From contig NZ_STGI01000008.1 of the NCBI RefSeq assembly GCF_004804275.1, forward strand, positions 175,741 to 239,740: a stretch of 64,000 nt of DNA, written 5' to 3'. The notes below the pieces were generated by a model. The model was not told where the DNA came from. It did no database searches and saw nothing but the letters and a program-made list of their open reading frames with translations. Shown here in pieces: positions 1-8,423 of this stretch (its first letter is position 1; each line of letters starts with the position of its first letter). This DNA comes from Herbaspirillum sp. ST 5-3 (GTDB lineage Bacteria; Pseudomonadota; Gammaproteobacteria; Burkholderiales; Burkholderiaceae_D). Position numbers and translations under genes: made by a program.

Positions 1-1339
1 TCTTGGCCGAACCGCCTGCCGAGTCGCCCTCGACCAGGAAGAGTTCGTTGCGGCTCACGTCATCCGATTCGCAATCGGTCAGCTTGCCCGGCAGAACCGC
101 GACGCCGGAAGATTTCTTCTTTTCGACCTTCTGCGCCGAGCGCAGGCGGGATTGTGCCTGCTTGATTACTAGATCGGCCAGCTTCTTGCCATAGTCGACA
201 TGATGGTTCAACCACAATTCCAGCGCGGGCCGGGTGAAGGTCGCAATCAGGCGCACCGCGTCGCGCGAATTCAGTCGTTCCTTGATCTGGCCCTGGAACT
301 GCGGATCAAGCACCTTGGCCGACAGCACGAAAGATACGCGTGCGAACACATCTTCCGGCAACAGCTTCACGCCCTTGGGCAGCATCGAATGCATTTCGAC
401 GAAGCTCTTCACCGCGCCGAACAAGCCTTCGCGCAGGCCGGCTTCGTGTGTGCCGCCGGCCGGTGTCGGAATCAGGTTGACGTAGGACTCGCGCACCACA
501 TTGCCTTCTTCCGTCCAGGCGACCACCCATGCCGCGCCTTCGCCTTCCGCGAAGCCATCGGTCTCGCCGCTCGCATATTGCTCACCTTCAAACAAAGGAA
601 TCAGCGGGTCGGCGTTGGAGGACTGCGCCAGCGATTCGACCAGATAACCGCGCAGGCCCTGATCATACTGCCAGGTTTGCGTGTCGCCGGTCTTGGCATT
701 GGTGAGGGTCACCTTGACGCCGGGCAGAAGCACTGCCTTGGAACGCAGCAGCCGCTGCAATTCCGCGCCCGGAATGGCGGATGAGTCGAAGTATTTCGGA
801 TTCGGCCAGACCGTGACGCGCGTGCCGGTTCGCCGCTCGTCCTTCGACAGGGGGCGCGACTTCAGTTTTTCAATCACGTCACCATCGCCAAAGGTGAGCT
901 TGTGCTCGCCGCCTTCACGCCAGACAGTGATTTCCAGGCGCGAGGATAGTGCATTGGTGACGGAGACGCCGACGCCATGCAGGCCGCCCGAAAAGGAATA
1001 TGCGCCGCCCGATCCCTTGTCGAATTTGCCACCCGCGTGCAAGCGCGTGAACACGATTTCTACTGTCGGCACTTTTTCTTCCGGATGCAAGCCGACCGGG
1101 ATGCCGCGTCCGTCGTCTTCGACGCTGACGCTGCCATCAGTATTGAGCGTCACCGAGACGTTCTTGCAAAAGCCGCCCAGCGCTTCGTCCGACGCGTTGT
1201 CGATCACTTCCTGGATGATATGCAGCGGATTCTCGGTGCGGGTGTACATGCCCGGGCGCTGCTTGACCGGCTCGAGTCCTTTCAGGACCCGGATGGACGA
1301 TTCGCTGTAGTCGGATGCGGAGGATTTTCTAGTTGCCAT
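1..1339 (-). CDS. parE: DNA topoisomerase IV subunit B, 3' end outside window
   Basis: ATPase subunit of topoisomerase IV, which decatenates daughter chromosomes together with ParC. The reverse-strand reading begins at ATG 1339 (MATRKSSASDYSESS) and stays open for 446 codons to the window edge, so the C-terminal part is missing. Visible in order: GHKL ATPase signatures (EVIDNASDEALGG, DDGRGIPVG, the GGLHGVGVSVTNALS lid motif), the transducer domain, and the start of the TOPRIM domain with LPGKLTDCES and EGDSAGGSAK. The combination KKKSSG followed by LPGKL fits ParE better than GyrB. It stands alone here, divergent from the receiver-like gene that follows. GyrB is the alternative but less likely. 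Confidence 0.93.
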   Translation of the reverse strand, partial: MATRKSSASDYSESSIRVLKGLEPVKQRPGMYTRTENPLHIIQEVIDNASDEALGGFCKNVSVTLNTDGSVSVEDDGRGIPVGLHPEEKVPTVEIVFTRLHAGGKFDKGSGGAYSFSGGLHGVGVSVTNALSSRLEITVWREGGEHKLTFGDGDVIEKLKSRPLSKDERRTGTRVTVWPNPKYFDSSAIPGAELQRLLRSKAVLLPGVKVTLTNAKTGDTQTWQYDQGLRGYLVESLAQSSNADPLIPLFEGEQYASGETDGFAEGEGAAWVVAWTEEGNVVRESYVNLIPTPAGGTHEAGLREGLFGAVKSFVEMHSMLPKGVKLLPEDVFARVSFVLSAKVLDPQFQGQIKERLNSRDAVRLIATFTRPALELWLNHHVDYGKKLADLVIKQAQSRLRSAQKVEKKKSSGVAVLPGKLTDCESDDVSRNELFLVEGDSAGGSAK

Positions 1340-1627
1340 TCAGATGAGGATGCCAAAAATGCTGTTATTGCTTGAGGGAATGTATTTAAACATAAGTCAC
1401 AGCATTCTAATGAAAAATCAGAGCTGGCTGCGCGTGAACTAATGTGGGGGCAAAGACGCCACTTCCAATACGGACGGGAAAAGCCGCGAGGCGGGGTGCC
1501 GACCAGAGGCCGGCGAGCGACCCGATGTTGTAGTTTGGAAACTCTGGCCGAAGAATATGGCCGGTGCGGTGTTTGTCCTGCAATTAATGTAGTGCAACAG
1601 GGCAAAATCTTTATAAAATGAAAGCCC

Positions 1628-2458
1628 ATGTCGTCCCATAATTTTCCCTTCGCCGTACGTCTGATCGGATTTTCCTTGCAGGAAATACTGGCATTCGAAA
1701 ACGCCTTTGCAAACGAGGAAGGCAAGAACTACGGCTATTTTCGTCTCGAGGACGGCAACTTGCAGGATCCAGACCTGTATGTCGCCAATGCGGACGAATT
1801 GAAGGCATTGGTCAGCCTTGCCGACCTGCGACCGAGCGATGTCCGGCCGGCCCTGCTGATCGGCCGGCCAGGCGTGGAGCTGCCGTATGCGCGGATCGAT
1901 CGTCCGTTCGAATGGCCGGTGCTGTTCGAAGCGCTCGACAATCTGGTCGAAAAGCGGGCCGACGCGCTGTCGCGACTGGAAGCATCCGATATCGTGACCG
2001 TGCCGGAACGCCGGCGGCGCGACCGTCTGGACCTGGATCTCACCGACCCCGCCGAATACGAAAAAATGCGCTCCAAGGTGCGCCGCGACGGGGTTGTACT
2101 GGTTGTCGATAAAAGTCCCGCGCTGCGCGACTACCTCTCCGACCTGCTGGCGCGCCAGCAGACGCGGGTGGTGTGGGTCAATGGCGAAGTCGAGGCGGTT
2201 GAATTGTGCAAGCAAGAGCCGATCTCGGCCGTACTCATTAATACTTCCACGCCCGGTATTGATCCTTACCGCCTGTCCTGGGCCATCAAGGAAAAGGACT
2301 CGCCGATCAAGATCGCGGTGATTTTCCTGGTCAGCAAACCCTTTGTTTACGACCTGCAGCAGGCGAATTACGTTGGCGCGGACGGCTTCCTCAACAAGCC
2401 GCTCGCCAGCCATCACTTGATCACTGCGCTGAGGAAATTTCTTCCGTTTCCGCGTTGA
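1628..2458 (+). CDS. Response-regulator-like protein with pseudo-receiver domain
   Basis: 276-residue protein. Residues about 153-272 have the fold signature of a CheY-type receiver: hydrophobic strand GVVLVVDKS, a strand AVLINTSTPG and a C-terminal FLNKPL with the conserved lysine. At the place of the phosphoacceptor aspartate there is Asn205, and the usual double aspartate near the N-terminus is reduced to one (Asp161). It is therefore probably not phosphorylated in the standard way. Residues 1-110 form a separate domain that may be a further diverged receiver. There is no DNA-binding output domain. The ATG at 1628 is the first in frame. It is transcribed divergently from parE. Function unknown; likely a protein-interaction or signalling adaptor. 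Confidence 0.7.
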   Translation: MSSHNFPFAVRLIGFSLQEILAFENAFANEEGKNYGYFRLEDGNLQDPDLYVANADELKALVSLADLRPSDVRPALLIGRPGVELPYARIDRPFEWPVLFEALDNLVEKRADALSRLEASDIVTVPERRRRDRLDLDLTDPAEYEKMRSKVRRDGVVLVVDKSPALRDYLSDLLARQQTRVVWVNGEVEAVELCKQEPISAVLINTSTPGIDPYRLSWAIKEKDSPIKIAVIFLVSKPFVYDLQQANYVGADGFLNKPLASHHLITALRKFLPFPR

Positions 2459-2463
2459 TAGTT

Positions 2464-2601
2464 ATTGGTCCACGGAGCACACGAAGGACACGGAAATATT
2501 CAAGGAAGACCAGGCCGCCGCATGTGACGCAGGGTACGGAGCATCGCCACAATCCGCAGCCTTGAATTCTTTCCGTGTCTTCCGTGCTTTCCGTGGACAA
2601 T
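2464..2601. repeat. MITE-like element with long imperfect terminal inverted repeats
   Basis: Two arms of about 42 bp (2464-2505 and 2560-2601) are inverted copies of each other with a few mismatches; both carry the periodic words CCACGG, CACG and ACACGGAAA ending in TTCAAGG. The central ~54 bp also partly pairs (GCCGCCGCATGTG against the reverse of CACAATCCGCAGC). No ORF inside. It lies exactly between two convergent genes, where it could also act as a bidirectional terminator. I saw no second copy in this window. Confidence 0.6.
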
Positions 2602-2605
2602 CCAG

Positions 2606-3775
2606 CTACTTGCTCAGCAGGCGCATTCCGCGTTCCAGCCCTTCGATCGTGACGGGGAACATCCGATTGTTCATCAGTTGCCGGACGATCGAGATCGACT
2701 GACGGTATTGCCATAAACCTTCCGGTTCCGGATTCAGCCAGATGAATTTCGGGAAGGTGCTGGTAAAACGCTGCAGCCATTCGGCGCCGGCTTCCTCGTT
2801 GTTGTATTCCACGGAGCCGCCCGGCTGCAGGATTTCATACGGGCTCATCGTCGCGTCGCCGACGAAAATCAGCTTGGTATCCGGCGTGTATTTGCGCAGG
2901 ATGTCCCAGGTCGGAAAACGTTCCGCGTGACGGCGCCGATTGTTCTTCCACAAGTAGTCGTAAACGCAGTTATGGAAGTAGAAGAATTCCATGTTCTTGA
3001 ATTCGGTTTTCGACGCCGAAAACAGTTCTTCAGTACGCGCGATATGGTCATCCATCGTGCCGCCCACATCCAGCAGCATCAGCACCTTGATGTTGTTCTT
3101 GCGCTCCGGCTGCATCTTGATGTCAAGATAGCCGGCATTGTTGGCGGTCGCACGTATCGTGTCGTCGAGCGCCAGTTCTTCGTCCGCACCTTCGCGCGCA
3201 AATTTGCGCAGGCGGCGCAGGGCGACCTTGATGTTGCGTGTGCCGAGTTCGCGCTCATCGTCGTAGTCCCGATAAGCACGCGCCTCCCAGACTTTCACCG
3301 CAGTGCGATTGCCGCCTTCGCCGCCGATCCGGATGCCTTCCGGGTTTTGTCCGCCATTGCCGAACGGCGAAGTGCCGCCGGTGCCGATCCATTTGTTGCC
3401 GCCTTCGTGGCGTTCCTTCTGCTCCTTCAGCAATTCCTTCAGCCGGTCCATCAGCTTGTCGTAACCGAACTTCTCGATTGCCGCGATCTGCTCGGGCGTG
3501 AGATCGCGCTCCATGCGCTTCTTCAGCCATTCGAGCGGGATGTCCGGATGCTTCTCGAAGATCGCATCGATGCCCTTGAAGTACAGTCCGAATGCCTTGT
3601 CGAACTTGTCGTAATGGGCTTCATCCTTGACCAGGGTGGTGCGCGACAGGAAGTAGAAATCGTCCAGCGACGGGCTGATGACGTTTTTCTGCATGGCTTC
3701 CAGCAGGATCAGGAATTCCTTGATCGACACCGGAATCTTCGCGTCTTTGAGGGTAAAGAAAAAATCGATCAACAT
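2606..3775 (-). CDS. VWA domain protein, CoxE type
   Basis: 389-residue protein of the CoxE/VWA family, which works as the partner of MoxR-type AAA+ ATPases in the assembly or metal loading of protein complexes. The C-terminal half holds the von Willebrand A fold; the metal site motif reads LLDVGGTMDDH, i.e. DxGxT in place of the standard DxSxS. The middle has a glycine-rich linker (GTGGTSPFGNGGQNPEG). I chose ATG 3775 (MLIDFFFTLKDAKIP) because the family starts there and because it overlaps the stop of the upstream GNAT gene (ATGTTGA), which signals translational coupling. Part of a moxR-GNAT-VWA operon. The target complex cannot be told from the sequence. Confidence 0.85.
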   Translation of the reverse strand: MLIDFFFTLKDAKIPVSIKEFLILLEAMQKNVISPSLDDFYFLSRTTLVKDEAHYDKFDKAFGLYFKGIDAIFEKHPDIPLEWLKKRMERDLTPEQIAAIEKFGYDKLMDRLKELLKEQKERHEGGNKWIGTGGTSPFGNGGQNPEGIRIGGEGGNRTAVKVWEARAYRDYDDERELGTRNIKVALRRLRKFAREGADEELALDDTIRATANNAGYLDIKMQPERKNNIKVLMLLDVGGTMDDHIARTEELFSASKTEFKNMEFFYFHNCVYDYLWKNNRRRHAERFPTWDILRKYTPDTKLIFVGDATMSPYEILQPGGSVEYNNEEAGAEWLQRFTSTFPKFIWLNPEPEGLWQYRQSISIVRQLMNNRMFPVTIEGLERGMRLLSK

Positions 3776-4371
3776 GTCAGCCCTCCGGCTTCCAGTTTGT
3801 ACAGCAGGTTTTTTTTCACGCCGGGCCACTCGTTCTGGATCACGCTGTAGACCACCGAATCGCGAATGCGCCCGTCGGGCATGATGATATGGTTGCGCAA
3901 TACGCCGTCGCGCTTGGCGCCGAGCCGCTCGATCGCCGCCTGCGAACGCTTGTTGAACCAGTCGGTGCGGAACTCCACCGCAATGCAGCGCAGCTTTTCA
4001 AATGCATGCGCCAGCAGCATCAACTTGCACTCGGTATTGATGGCCGTGCGTTGCGCCCGTTGCGCGTACCAGGTGCCGCCTATTTCAAGGCGACGATTGT
4101 TTTCGTCGATATGCAGATAGCGTGTTCCGCCCACGATCCGGCCGCTCTCGTTGTCGCGCACCGCGAAGGCGAGCACCTCGCCTCGTTCTCGCTGCGCAAG
4201 CAATTGCTCGATATAGTCGCGCACGCCTTCCGGCCTTGGCACAGTCGTGAACCAGAGGTTCCACAGCTCGCCATCGGCAACGGCCAGCCTGATCTCTTCT
4301 TCGTGTTCCAGTGCCAGCGGTTCCAGCGTGGCATGCCGGCCGCTCAGCGTGACCGCATCGACAAAGGCCAT
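3769..4371 (-). CDS. GNAT family N-acetyltransferase (RimJ/RimL type)
   Basis: 200-residue acetyltransferase of the RimJ/RimL type (Acetyltransf_3). Visible: N-terminal LSGRHATLEPLALEHEEE, the central RIVGGTRYLHI strand, IGGTWYAQRAQRTAINTECK at the acetyl-CoA binding region, and the C-terminal VEFRTDWFNKRSQAAIERLGAK typical for the family. ATG 4371 is preferred over an upstream alternative because family similarity starts with MAFVDAVTL. It sits 13 bp after moxR and overlaps the VWA gene by 7 bp, so it is translated as part of the same operon. Substrate unknown: a protein N-terminus or a small amine. Confidence 0.87.
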   Translation of the reverse strand: MAFVDAVTLSGRHATLEPLALEHEEEIRLAVADGELWNLWFTTVPRPEGVRDYIEQLLAQRERGEVLAFAVRDNESGRIVGGTRYLHIDENNRRLEIGGTWYAQRAQRTAINTECKLMLLAHAFEKLRCIAVEFRTDWFNKRSQAAIERLGAKRDGVLRNHIIMPDGRIRDSVVYSVIQNEWPGVKKNLLYKLEAGGLTC

Positions 4372-4384
4372 GACTGCTATCCGA

Positions 4385-5239
4385 TCAGCGATTCGTGCGC
4401 GACATGAAGACCAGGCGCTCGAACAGATGCACATCCTGTTCGTTCTTCAGCAGCGCGCCATGCAGCGGAGGCACGATGGTTTTCGTATCCTTGCTGCGCA
4501 GGGCTTCCGGAGGAATGTCCTCGGCCAGCAGCAATTTCAGCCAGTCCAGCAGCTCGGAGGTGGACGGTTTCTTCTTCAAGCCGGCCACTTCGCGAACTTC
4601 GTAGAAGGTTTGCAGCGCCTGCGCCAGCAGATCCTTTTTCAGTTGCGGGAAATGCACATCAACAATCTGCTGCATCGTGTCCTTGTCGGGGAAACGGATG
4701 TAATGGAAGAAGCACCGGCGCAGGAAGGCGTCCGGCAATTCCTTCTCGTTGTTCGATGTGATGATCACCAACGGGCGATTCTTCGCCTTCACCAGTTCGC
4801 GCGTTTCGTACACATAGAACTCCATGCGGTCGAGTTCGCGCAGCAGATCGTTCGGGAATTCAATGTCGGCCTTGTCGATCTCGTCGATCAGCAGCACCAC
4901 TTGCTGCTCCGACGTGAATGCCTGCCACAACACACCCTTGACGATGTAGTTGTGAATATCCTTTACCCGCTCGTCGCCCAGCTGCGAGTCGCGCAGGCGC
5001 GATACCGCATCGTATTCATACAAGCCTTGCTGCGCCTTGGTCGTCGATTTGATATGCCACTGCAGCAGCGGCATGCCGAGCGCCGCGGCCACTTCCTCGG
5101 CCAGCATGGTCTTGCCGGTGCCGGGCTCACCCTTGATCAGCAATGGACGTTGCAGCGTCAATGCAGCATTGACTGCAAGTTTCAAATCGTTGGTTGCAAC
5201 GTAATTTTGGGAACCTTCGAAGCGAGTTTCTTGTCGCAT
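4385..5239 (-). CDS. MoxR-family AAA+ ATPase
   Basis: 284-residue AAA+ ATPase of the MoxR group. Walker A is GEPGTGKT (about residues 38-45), Walker B is VVLLIDEIDKAD, sensor 1 lies at VIITSNNEKELPDAFLRRC with the arginine finger region, followed by the small helical lid domain. MoxR proteins act as chaperones that remodel or activate partner complexes together with VWA proteins. Here the VWA partner is encoded in the same operon, one gene downstream. First gene of the operon; the start ATG 5239 is followed by the family-typical FEGSQNYVATNDLKLAVN. The region upstream is shared with a divergent membrane-protein gene at 5343. Confidence 0.92.
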   Translation of the reverse strand: MRQETRFEGSQNYVATNDLKLAVNAALTLQRPLLIKGEPGTGKTMLAEEVAAALGMPLLQWHIKSTTKAQQGLYEYDAVSRLRDSQLGDERVKDIHNYIVKGVLWQAFTSEQQVVLLIDEIDKADIEFPNDLLRELDRMEFYVYETRELVKAKNRPLVIITSNNEKELPDAFLRRCFFHYIRFPDKDTMQQIVDVHFPQLKKDLLAQALQTFYEVREVAGLKKKPSTSELLDWLKLLLAEDIPPEALRSKDTKTIVPPLHGALLKNEQDVHLFERLVFMSRTNR

Positions 5240-5342
5240 AGCGTTGTGTCATCAAGATGAAAATAAAAGCAAGTATAAGCGAGAAAGATAATCCAGGCTG
5301 GAACCGCAGCCACGCCTTTTTTCCCTGCATTTTAAGCACTCC

Positions 5343-7493
5343 ATGAAAATTTCCCTGTTGAAGCTATGGGTGATGTGGCGACGTTTTCGCCGGACATCAC
5401 CCCGTCATAATGAGCATCATCTGCAATACATTGCGCAGATCGAGGCACTGATGCGGCGCGCCAATCCATTCGCCGCGTGGACTGAACGCGCGAATTGGAT
5501 GATCGATGTGGCCGATTGGCTCAGACGCGATCCGCCGCGATCGAACCTGGATACGCACGCGTGGAGACGCATCAAGCATCAACGCACGCGTTTCCTGCTC
5601 GACTGGCTGGACAGCCACCGCGAGGTAAGACGCGTGGTGCAGACGACTCTGCAAAAGACCTTGCGCGAAGCGGTCGGTCCGGAACTGTTCTGCGCCACGG
5701 GTTTGCCGCACGAACCGGCATTTTTTGGCGAACTGTCGGAACGCGTTGCCAAGGCGATGCTGCCAAAAGCGCCGTCGCGGCGTGACCTGTCCGCCTTGTT
5801 TACGGCGATGTTCCCGGACCCGTCCGATGCCGACTGGCTGATCGGACTGGACCACAAGACCCTGGCGCGCGTCTGGAAGCTCTGCGCCGACGACGGCATC
5901 GCGCACAACTTTGTTCAACAGATCGATGAAGCGCTGACCTACCTGGTATCGATGATCATCGCGGTCGGCATCAGCCCGGAATTCCGGCAGCGACTGGAGC
6001 CGCACGTACCCTTGAAGGCGACCCCGTTCATGGCCCTGCAGCGCGAACTGGAAAAATACCTGATGGCCGGAGCGAATGATGAAGCGGCATTGCGCAGCGT
6101 GCGCATGCTGGTCGCTGTATGTCAGGCGCAAACCGATCGCATCTACACGCATCTTGACGAATACGGCGTATCGGTCGGACTGGTTTATCGAGTCGAGCGG
6201 ATGCGGGCGCAGCTCACGCGAATGGCGCGGCTGATCGACTTGCGCTCGGCACCGCCGGACGCGCAATTAACAGCGCCGGCGCAGGGGCTGCTGGTCGACC
6301 TGATCGAGGCGCATCACCGGCGCTCGTCGGTTCGAGGCCTGATTAGCCGCAGTTTTTCCCTGCTGGCACGCAAGATGGTCGAGCGCAATGCCGACCACGG
6401 CGAACAATATGTCGCGCGCGATCACGCCGAGTATTGGGCGATGTTCAAGGCTGCCTGCCGCGGCGGCGTGGTCAGCGTGTGTACCGTGCTGCTGAAGGCT
6501 GCGCTTCCCGCTGCCGGCGTTGCTCGTTTCTTCGAAGGTGTGTTCGCTTCACTGAACTATGCGGCTGGTTTTCTTGCAATTTCCGCGCTTGGTGGGACGC
6601 TGGCCGCCAGGCAGCCGGCGATTACCGCACCGACGCTCGCTTCAAAGATGCAGGCACTCGGCACTGCAGACGGCATGCGCAAGCTTCTCGGTGAAATCGC
6701 CGGCCTGTTGCGCGCGCAGGCGGCTGCGGTGTTCGGCAACGTGGTGTCCATCGCCCCTGCCATGACCGCGGTTTCCCTGCTGTTCTGGCTGGTCTCTGGA
6801 AGTACGATCATGCAGCCGGAAAAGGCCCATGCCAGCCTGCAGGGACTGTCGGTGTTTGGCGTCACGCCGGTATTTGCCGCCTTCACTGGCGTATTGCTCT
6901 GGCTATCAAGCCTGAGCGCCGGATTCGCCGACAACTGGTTCGCGCTGCGCAACATGCGTGAAGCGCTGGCGCATCATCGGCGCCTGGTTCACGCGCTCGG
7001 TCAGGTGAGGGCAGAGCGCCTGGCCAACTGGCTGGAGCGGCATGTGGCCGGCATTGTCGGCAATGTCTCTCTGGCGCTGCTATTGGGGATGTCGCCGGTA
7101 CTGCTTCAATTCTTCGGCCTGCCGCTCGACGTGCGGCATGTGACGCTGGCGACGGGCACGCTTGCAGCCGCAGTCAGCAGTCTTGGCTGGAGTGCCGTGA
7201 CCACGGCGGACTTCTGGCTGGCCGTCGGTGGCGTTACCCTGACCGGAATACTGAACATCGGCGTGGCTTTCGGCTGCGCATTGGGACTGGCTTTGCATGC
7301 GCGCGACGTGCCAATGCGGGTCAGGCGCGTGGCTTTTCGTGCAGTGCTGAAGCGCTTTTTCGGCTCACCGCGTTTCTTCCTGCTTCCCGAGAAGAGCGTG
7401 GCAAGCGTGACGGCGCTTCCAACGCCGCCAGCCCCGGTAGCTCCCGCCGAAGCGGAGGAAGACCTCAGGCAATCCAAGAGCGGGCGCTCATGA
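5343..7493 (+). CDS. Gcr-like 'site-specific recombinase' family membrane protein
   Basis: 716-residue protein of the family named SpecificRecomb (PF10136, after the gonococcal Gcr protein). The N-terminal half is soluble and arginine-rich, with helical segments (LQYIAQIEALMRRANPF). From about residue 375 to 660 several long hydrophobic stretches suggest membrane helices, for example around VSIAPAMTAVSLLFWLVSG and GNVSLALLLGMSPVLLQFF. I see no catalytic tyrosine- or serine-recombinase motif, so the family name may not describe its true role. The C-terminal tail is proline/alanine-rich. Start ATG 5343, divergent from moxR. Conserved in Burkholderiales and Neisseriales. Confidence 0.78.
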   Translation: MKISLLKLWVMWRRFRRTSPRHNEHHLQYIAQIEALMRRANPFAAWTERANWMIDVADWLRRDPPRSNLDTHAWRRIKHQRTRFLLDWLDSHREVRRVVQTTLQKTLREAVGPELFCATGLPHEPAFFGELSERVAKAMLPKAPSRRDLSALFTAMFPDPSDADWLIGLDHKTLARVWKLCADDGIAHNFVQQIDEALTYLVSMIIAVGISPEFRQRLEPHVPLKATPFMALQRELEKYLMAGANDEAALRSVRMLVAVCQAQTDRIYTHLDEYGVSVGLVYRVERMRAQLTRMARLIDLRSAPPDAQLTAPAQGLLVDLIEAHHRRSSVRGLISRSFSLLARKMVERNADHGEQYVARDHAEYWAMFKAACRGGVVSVCTVLLKAALPAAGVARFFEGVFASLNYAAGFLAISALGGTLAARQPAITAPTLASKMQALGTADGMRKLLGEIAGLLRAQAAAVFGNVVSIAPAMTAVSLLFWLVSGSTIMQPEKAHASLQGLSVFGVTPVFAAFTGVLLWLSSLSAGFADNWFALRNMREALAHHRRLVHALGQVRAERLANWLERHVAGIVGNVSLALLLGMSPVLLQFFGLPLDVRHVTLATGTLAAAVSSLGWSAVTTADFWLAVGGVTLTGILNIGVAFGCALGLALHARDVPMRVRRVAFRAVLKRFFGSPRFFLLPEKSVASVTALPTPPAPVAPAEAEEDLRQSKSGRS

Positions 7494-7536
7494 ATCAGGG
7501 GCGCCGTGGACGATCCGGCAATATCAATGTAGAATT

Positions 7537-7625
7537 AGGCGATTTGGTGCGTCGGAGCAACACCTACAAAACGCGCCAAAAGCCTATCCGTAAGTGCTTC
7601 GATCCGGTTTTCGCGGTCCGGATTT
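7537..7625 (+). promoter_or_regulatory. Two hairpins in the leader of the cytochrome c genes
   Basis: The segment contains a long imperfect stem (AGGCGATTTGGTGCGT at 7537-7552 with ACGCGCCAAAAGCCT at 7571-7585) and then a short GATCCGG / CCGGATT stem (7601-7607 and 7618-7624) followed by TTTCTTGC. It lies between the Gcr-like gene and the first cytochrome gene. It could be a terminator of the upstream gene or a structured 5' leader. No known riboswitch was recognised. Confidence 0.35.
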
Positions 7626-7672
7626 CTTGCGGATAAGTTTATGAATTTCGTATTAATTTATTCCCAGCTACC

Positions 7673-7993
7673 ATGAAAAAACTATTTGCGTTCCTCGCGC
7701 TCGCAGGTGTTGCAAGCGTCGCCGCAGCCGCGGACGTCGTCGGTAATGCCAAGGCAGCAGAAAACAAGGTTGCAATGTGCATCGGATGTCACGGCATCCC
7801 GGGCTACAAGGCCTCATTCCCGGAGGTCTATCAGGTTCCGATGCTGGGCGGCCAGAACGCCAAGTACATCCAAAGCGCGCTCAACGCCTACAAGAAAGGC
7901 GATCGCAAGAACCCCAGCATGCGCGGCATCGCGGCCGGCCTGTCGGATCAGGATATCGCCGACGTCGCGGCTTATTACGCACAGCAGAAATAA
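7673..7993 (+). CDS. Small cytochrome c, class I
   Basis: 106-residue periplasmic c-type cytochrome. A Sec signal peptide is clear (MKKLFAFLALAGVASVAAAA, cleaved near residue 20). The haem attachment motif is CIGCH, and the axial methionine is probably the one in NPSMRGIA. The pattern LGGQNAKYIQSALNAYKKGDR is typical of the cytochrome c553/c4-like electron carriers found next to a second similar gene. Eight bases separate it from the next cytochrome, so both are cotranscribed. It likely passes electrons to a terminal oxidase or another periplasmic acceptor; the partner is not in the window. Confidence 0.9.
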   Translation: MKKLFAFLALAGVASVAAAADVVGNAKAAENKVAMCIGCHGIPGYKASFPEVYQVPMLGGQNAKYIQSALNAYKKGDRKNPSMRGIAAGLSDQDIADVAAYYAQQK

Positions 7994-8001
7994 GGGGACC
8001 C

Positions 8002-8346
8002 ATGATGAAGAAGATTCTCGCAGGCGCGGCCGTACTGATGTCGTTTAACGCCTTTGCGGGCGGCCATATCGACGCCGGCAAGGCTGCCACGGAAAAATTC
8101 AACTGCGCCGCCTGCCATGGCAAGGATTTCAACTCGCCGGTCGATCCGAGCTATCCGAAACTGGCAGGTCAGCACCAGGATTACCTGGAGCATGCGCTGA
8201 TCGCCTACCAGCGCGGCGCGGACGGCGCCAATGGACGCGGCAACGCGATCATGGGCGGACAAGCCAAGCAACTGTCGAAGGAGGATATCCAGAATATCGC
8301 CGCCTACCTGCACAGCTTGCCGGGCTCGCTGGTCTTGCGCAAGTAA
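8002..8346 (+). CDS. Small cytochrome c, class I (second of a pair)
   Basis: 114-residue c-type cytochrome with signal peptide (MMKKILAGAAVLMSFNAFAGG) and haem motif CAACH; a likely axial methionine is in AIMGGQAKQLS. It is clearly homologous to the preceding gene (both have an LxGQ..YxxxAL.AY pattern), which suggests an old duplication; together the two may behave like a split two-domain cytochrome c4. The start is either ATG 8002 or the adjacent ATG 8005; GGGGACC precedes at ribosome-binding distance. A rho-independent terminator follows directly. Confidence 0.9.
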   Translation: MMKKILAGAAVLMSFNAFAGGHIDAGKAATEKFNCAACHGKDFNSPVDPSYPKLAGQHQDYLEHALIAYQRGADGANGRGNAIMGGQAKQLSKEDIQNIAAYLHSLPGSLVLRK

Positions 8347-8368
8347 GTCCGCGCACACCTGTTAAGCA

Positions 8369-8398
8369 AAAAGCCACGCTTGTCGTGGCTTTTTGTTT
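8369..8398 (+). terminator. Rho-independent terminator after cytochrome c pair
   Basis: Ten-base stem AAAAGCCACG (8369-8378) with CGTGGCTTTT (8384-8393), five-base loop, followed by GTTTTC. Begins 22 bases after the cytochrome stop. Because it is symmetric (A-run before, T-run after) it may also serve the convergent cbpM gene. Confidence 0.88.
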
Positions 8399-8423
8399 TC
8401 TGGAATGAGCAGCGTGCGGGAGC

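Noticed and set aside
1439..2416. 325-residue reverse frame overlapping the pseudo-receiver gene
   Set aside because: Forward frame has receiver features; reverse frame has no recognisable domain.
5343..7493. Mobile element suggested by the name 'site-specific recombinase'
   Set aside because: No attachment sites, inverted repeats or cargo genes around; a core-genome gene in the order.
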